Assembly: GCF_035918155.1 (NCBI RefSeq)
Contig: NZ_CP109327.1
Location: 4,526,001-4,590,000 of the forward strand
Direction of reading: 5' to 3'
Length of the DNA stretch: 64,000 nucleotides
From: Streptomyces sp. NBC_01591
GTDB taxonomy: Bacteria; Actinomycetota; Actinomycetes; Streptomycetales; Streptomycetaceae
Below the pieces are notes generated by a model. It saw only the letters and a list, made by a program, of their open reading frames with translations. It was not told the origin of the DNA and searched no databases. Position numbers and translations under genes: made by a program. Each line of letters starts with the position of its first letter. Positions within the stretch are counted from its first letter, which is position 1. Of this stretch, positions 61,375-64,000 are shown piece after piece.

Positions 61375-63057
61375 TCAACGGCTACGGCTGTCCGTCCCGC
61401 GCGGCCGACGGGCCGCGAGCCGCAGTCCGATCTCCGCCAGGAGCCGCACGGCGGGGTCGGCCGGATCGACGCCGAACAGCTCCCGCGCCCGGCGCAGCCG
61501 GTACCGCAGGGTGTTGGGGTGCACATTGAGGCGCCGCGCGGCCGTACCCGTGTCGCAGGACGCGTCGAGGTAGGCGGTGACCGAATCGCCGTACGCCGAG
61601 CCGTGCACCCGGTCGTGCTCCACCATCGCGTGCACCGGCCCCGACAGCGAATCCCACAACGGCTCCACCCGGTCGAGCAGCCGGAGCACCGTCGTCTCGG
61701 GGACCACCTCGCCGTGCGCCGCCACCGCCGACACCACGTCCCCGGCCGGCAGCCTCGCGGCCCGCTCTCGCAGCACCCGCACCACCAGCTCCGCCGTCTC
61801 CCGCGAGGCGGGCAGCCCCGACAGGCCCGCCGCCACCGGCCCGGCGCCCGCGAGGACCACACTGCGTGGCACCGAGCGTGCCGTCGCCAGCAGGGTGCGG
61901 GCCGGATCGGTCTCCCCGTCCCCGGCCGGGACCAGGACGTACAGCTGCCGCCCGGACCGCGCGGTCACGCACCCCGACCGGTACGCGGCGGCCTGCAGCG
62001 CGAGCACATCCAGCACCCGCTGTCCGGCGGCGCCGGGCGCCTCGTCGGCGCCGGATCCCCGCCCGTCGTACGCCTCCGCGACCACCACCGCGTACGGCCG
62101 GTCCGCCGTGACCCCGGCCTCGTGCGCGGCCCGGACGTCGCCCTTCAGGAGCGCGTGCACCGCCCCTTCCCGCGCCCGGGCCGCCGCCCGGCCCCAGGTC
62201 TGATGGTGGGACAGATGGGGTACGGCGGCCCGCGCCGCCGTCCGGAGCGCGGCCGCCGCGTCCTCGGCGAGCGGCCGCCCGTCGGCGGCGGCCCAGATGG
62301 ACCCGAGCACCTCGGTCCCGTGGCGCACCGCGATGGCCAGCCGCTCGGCGTACCGGGCGTCGGCGGGCAGCCGCACCACGCCGTCGGTGCTCCACAGCGC
62401 CTGGAAGAAGCCGCTCTCGCGGAGCTCGACGACCCGCCAGCGGGGGACCTCCTGACCCAGGATCGTCAGCCGGCGCATCGGATCGGGTTCGTGGTCCATC
62501 CGCGAATAGGCCAGCACCCGCGACTGCGGGTCCTCGATCGTGATGGCTCCGCCGACCAGGTCCGCCACCGTATTGGCCAGCCCGGACAGATCGCCGAGCC
62601 GCAGCCCCGCCACCCCGGCCGTCCCGCCCGCCCCGGCCGGGGCGCTGTGCGCCAGCGCGGTCCGCAACTGCCCGAGCACCTCCGTCCACCCCTGCCCCGG
62701 CCGCCGGGTCAGCAGCGCCGTACGCCCCTGGCCTGCCGCCTCCACCAGCGCGGCCCGCGGTCCCCGGCCGCCCCGCCGCATCACCACGGCGGCGGCCCCG
62801 GCCCGGTCGGCGCCGCGCAGCACGTCGACCGCCTCGGGCGAGGCGACCTCCACACCGACCGCGAGCAGGATCAGCCCGGACGCCGCCCACGTGCCGTCGT
62901 CCCGCTCCTCGCCGGCGTCGTGCAGCACCACATCGGCCACCGGCACATTCGTACCGCGCGGCGCCACGACGACATCGAGCATCCCGGGGGCGATCAGCCC
63001 GAGGATCTGCTCCAGCGAGGGGCCGGTGTCGCGCCGGTCCGGTTCGTGCGTCGGCAT
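61375..63057 (-). CDS. PucR-family transcriptional regulator
   Basis: A 560-residue protein (ATG 63057; TTG 63075 is possible). The N-terminal domain of about 170 residues resembles the purine-catabolism regulatory domain. A middle GAF-like region (about 175-300) follows. The C-terminal PucR helix-turn-helix is clear (TAYLDASCDTGTAARRLNVH, then PNTLRYRLRRARELFGVD). Such regulators often control the next gene, here the PLP decarboxylase. It starts 29 bases from the stop of the P450 remnant. Confidence 0.9.
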   Translation of the reverse strand: MPTHEPDRRDTGPSLEQILGLIAPGMLDVVVAPRGTNVPVADVVLHDAGEERDDGTWAASGLILLAVGVEVASPEAVDVLRGADRAGAAAVVMRRGGRGPRAALVEAAGQGRTALLTRRPGQGWTEVLGQLRTALAHSAPAGAGGTAGVAGLRLGDLSGLANTVADLVGGAITIEDPQSRVLAYSRMDHEPDPMRRLTILGQEVPRWRVVELRESGFFQALWSTDGVVRLPADARYAERLAIAVRHGTEVLGSIWAAADGRPLAEDAAAALRTAARAAVPHLSHHQTWGRAAARAREGAVHALLKGDVRAAHEAGVTADRPYAVVVAEAYDGRGSGADEAPGAAGQRVLDVLALQAAAYRSGCVTARSGRQLYVLVPAGDGETDPARTLLATARSVPRSVVLAGAGPVAAGLSGLPASRETAELVVRVLRERAARLPAGDVVSAVAAHGEVVPETTVLRLLDRVEPLWDSLSGPVHAMVEHDRVHGSAYGDSVTAYLDASCDTGTAARRLNVHPNTLRYRLRRARELFGVDPADPAVRLLAEIGLRLAARRPRGTDSRSR

Positions 63058-63085
63058 CCGCCCATCATGTTCCAAACAACCGGCC

Positions 63086-63230
63086 CTAGATACGGAGACC
63101 GTCGAACGCGACGTTCAGATGACGGGGCCCGCGCAGCACGGCGTTCTGCCGGTACGGCGGCGGGTCCTCCACCAGCCGCGGGGCGTCGAGCCGGTGGGCG
63201 AGTGCGGTCAGCGCGAGTTGGGCGGGCCGC
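63086..63230 (-). pseudogene. C-terminal remnant of a cytochrome P450
   Basis: About 47 codons (QLALTALAHRLDAPRLVEDP, then YRQNAVLRGPRHLNVAF) match the last helix and beta strand of bacterial P450s. Heme loop and everything before are gone. The remnant is fused out of frame to the reductase remnant at about 63222-63232. Confidence 0.8.
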
Positions 63231-63656
63231 GTCCTCGCGGGTGCGCAGTACGAAGACCCCGTCCAGCTCGGCCTCCGCCTGGTGCGGCCACGGCCGGGCA
63301 CGTACCCCGGTGGTGATCAGCAGCCGGTCGTACTCCACCTCGTCGCCGTCGGCCAGCCGCACCCGCCTGGCCGCCATGTCCAGCCCGGTGGCGGCGACCC
63401 CGAGCCGCCAGTGCGCGTCGAGCCCGTGCCGCCGGGGCAGCTCGGTGCGATCGGCGGACGCGTGGCCCAGCAGCACCTGCTTGGAGAGCGGCGGACGGTC
63501 GTACGGCTCATGGGGCTCGTCACCGATCAGCGTGAGCGAACCGGTGAAGCCTTCCTGCCGCAGGGTCTCTGCGGCCCGGAGGCCGGCCGGCGAGGCGCCT
63601 ACGACCACGATCCGCCCCTCGCGCCTCAGCCGCTCCAGAGCACCGTCACCGGACAC
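63231..63656 (-). pseudogene. N-terminal remnant of an NAD(P)H-ferredoxin reductase
   Basis: From GTG 63656, about 142 codons encode the FAD-binding part of a ferredoxin reductase (RIVVVGASPAGLRAAETLR, YDRPPLSKQVL, YDRLLITTGVRARPW, FVLRTREDA). The NAD-binding and C-terminal domains are missing; after the joint this frame runs into antisense-like sequence. The GTG overlaps the ferredoxin remnant stop, as in intact operons. Confidence 0.82.
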
Positions 63657-63783
63657 CGGACAACCCCTCTCCGACCGCGACCGGTGCGTCGTCCGGGTCC
63701 TCCACCAGGATGGCCTGTACCGGACACGCGGTGGCGGCGCGCAGCACCCGCCTCAGCGTGCGAGGGCCGTTCCGGATCTGCGA
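63646..63783 (-). pseudogene. C-terminal remnant of a ferredoxin
   Basis: RRVLRAATACPVQAILVEDP then DDAPVAVGEGLSGVR and a stop at 63646 match the end of P450-linked 3Fe-4S ferredoxins (the last cluster Cys in ACPVQAI). The N-terminus with the other cysteines is missing; upstream of about 63780 the frame has no homology I can see. The true left edge is approximate. Confidence 0.7.
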
Positions 63784-63811
63784 GCACAGGCGGCCCGATG
63801 GAGTTATGGAG

Positions 63812-64000
63812 TCACCGGCTGTCCGAGGGGTTCGCCGTGGTGCGTACGAGGATGTGGATGCCGACGACCAGGGCCCACAGCGGGAACGCCAGCTCGGACC
63901 AGGCGACGCTGCCCGTTACGAAGAGCAGCGTCAGGCCGACGAGGGCGCCCAGAACCGTCAGCGGGCGCGGCAGGACGCCGAGCCGGTGCCCGATGGCGGA
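63812..64000 (-). CDS. C-terminal part of a membrane protein (5' end outside window)
   Basis: The last 62 codons are in the window, frame open to the edge. Two hydrophobic helices are visible (PLTVLGALVGLTLLFVTG and LAFPLWALVVGIHIL), ending VRTTANPSDSR. This is the end of a multi-pass membrane protein; the family cannot be fixed from so little. Confidence 0.65.
   Translation of the reverse strand, partial: SAIGHRLGVLPRPLTVLGALVGLTLLFVTGSVAWSELAFPLWALVVGIHILVRTTANPSDSR

Overview
The window is Streptomyces chromosomal DNA. It has very high GC, G/C-ending codons, many GTG starts, leaderless promoters and genes that overlap by 1-4 bases. It also carries typical Streptomyces families: a subtilisin-inhibitor-like protein, a SigF/SigN pair, DUF1272, and a cytoplasmic-type contractile injection system. 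From memory of the S. coelicolor map, the first half resembles the SCO4009-SCO4045 stretch (tRNAs, sigN, sigF, tadA, upp), and the second half resembles the CIS locus around SCO4242-SCO4263. This is recalled synteny, not a search.

Layout. (1) 1-13.5 kb: the 3' part is missing from a PAS-domain kinase-like protein that has lost its H-box histidine. Then come an SSI-like protease inhibitor, tRNA-Ser(GCU), tRNA-Arg(ACG), a DUF2797 protein, an amidohydrolase, and a tightly overlapped four-gene operon (OmpR-type regulator, sensor kinase, GT2/GtrA fusion, GT39 mannosyltransferase-like). A secreted EEP-type phosphohydrolase faces this operon. (2) 13.5-20.5 kb: a TetR-controlled DHA2 efflux gene broken by a frameshifting deletion, an F420-type PPOX oxidoreductase, a YceI protein, and a MarR-DHA2 transporter operon whose transporter carries three prealbumin-like domains. 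(3) 20.5-31.2 kb: conserved housekeeping and developmental genes, namely a lipoprotein, sigN, sigF, a Dabb protein, tRNA-Ser(CGA), tadA with its associated gene, upp, DUF1272, a LytR_C protein, a HerA-like ATPase gene with a large internal deletion, and an HhH-GPD repair protein.

(4) 31.4-59.9 kb: a contractile injection system (eCIS). It has an HEXXH eCIS-core protein, a membrane protein, a LuxR-type regulator, a secreted VWA protein, the cap (DUF4255), the AAA+ ATPase, two tube proteins, the sheath, small assembly proteins, a QR-motif-rich linker protein, the LysM hub protein, a VgrG-like spike, PAAR, gp25, baseplate J, tail protein I and a CisA-like membrane protein. Inside it lie a PIN/antitoxin pair, an alpha/beta-hydrolase with a P450, and a 1329-residue giant protein. 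The giant protein's lower-GC C-terminal part carries HxE and CxxC motifs of a nucleic-acid/nucleotide deaminase-type toxin. A SUKH-like immunity gene converges on it. (5) 59.9-64 kb: a PLP-dependent (DAP/ornithine-type) decarboxylase, a PucR-type regulator, and the collapsed remains of a ferredoxin / ferredoxin reductase / P450 operon.

Two themes recur. First, precise internal deletions, usually at a few bases of shared sequence, have broken an MFS gene, the HerA gene and the P450 operon. Second, short in-frame tandem repeats expand eCIS proteins (6-bp, 15-bp, 19-bp and 21-bp units). The most interesting system is the eCIS with an apparent deaminase effector, a SUKH immunity gene and a family-wide QR short motif that may tie cargo to the particle.
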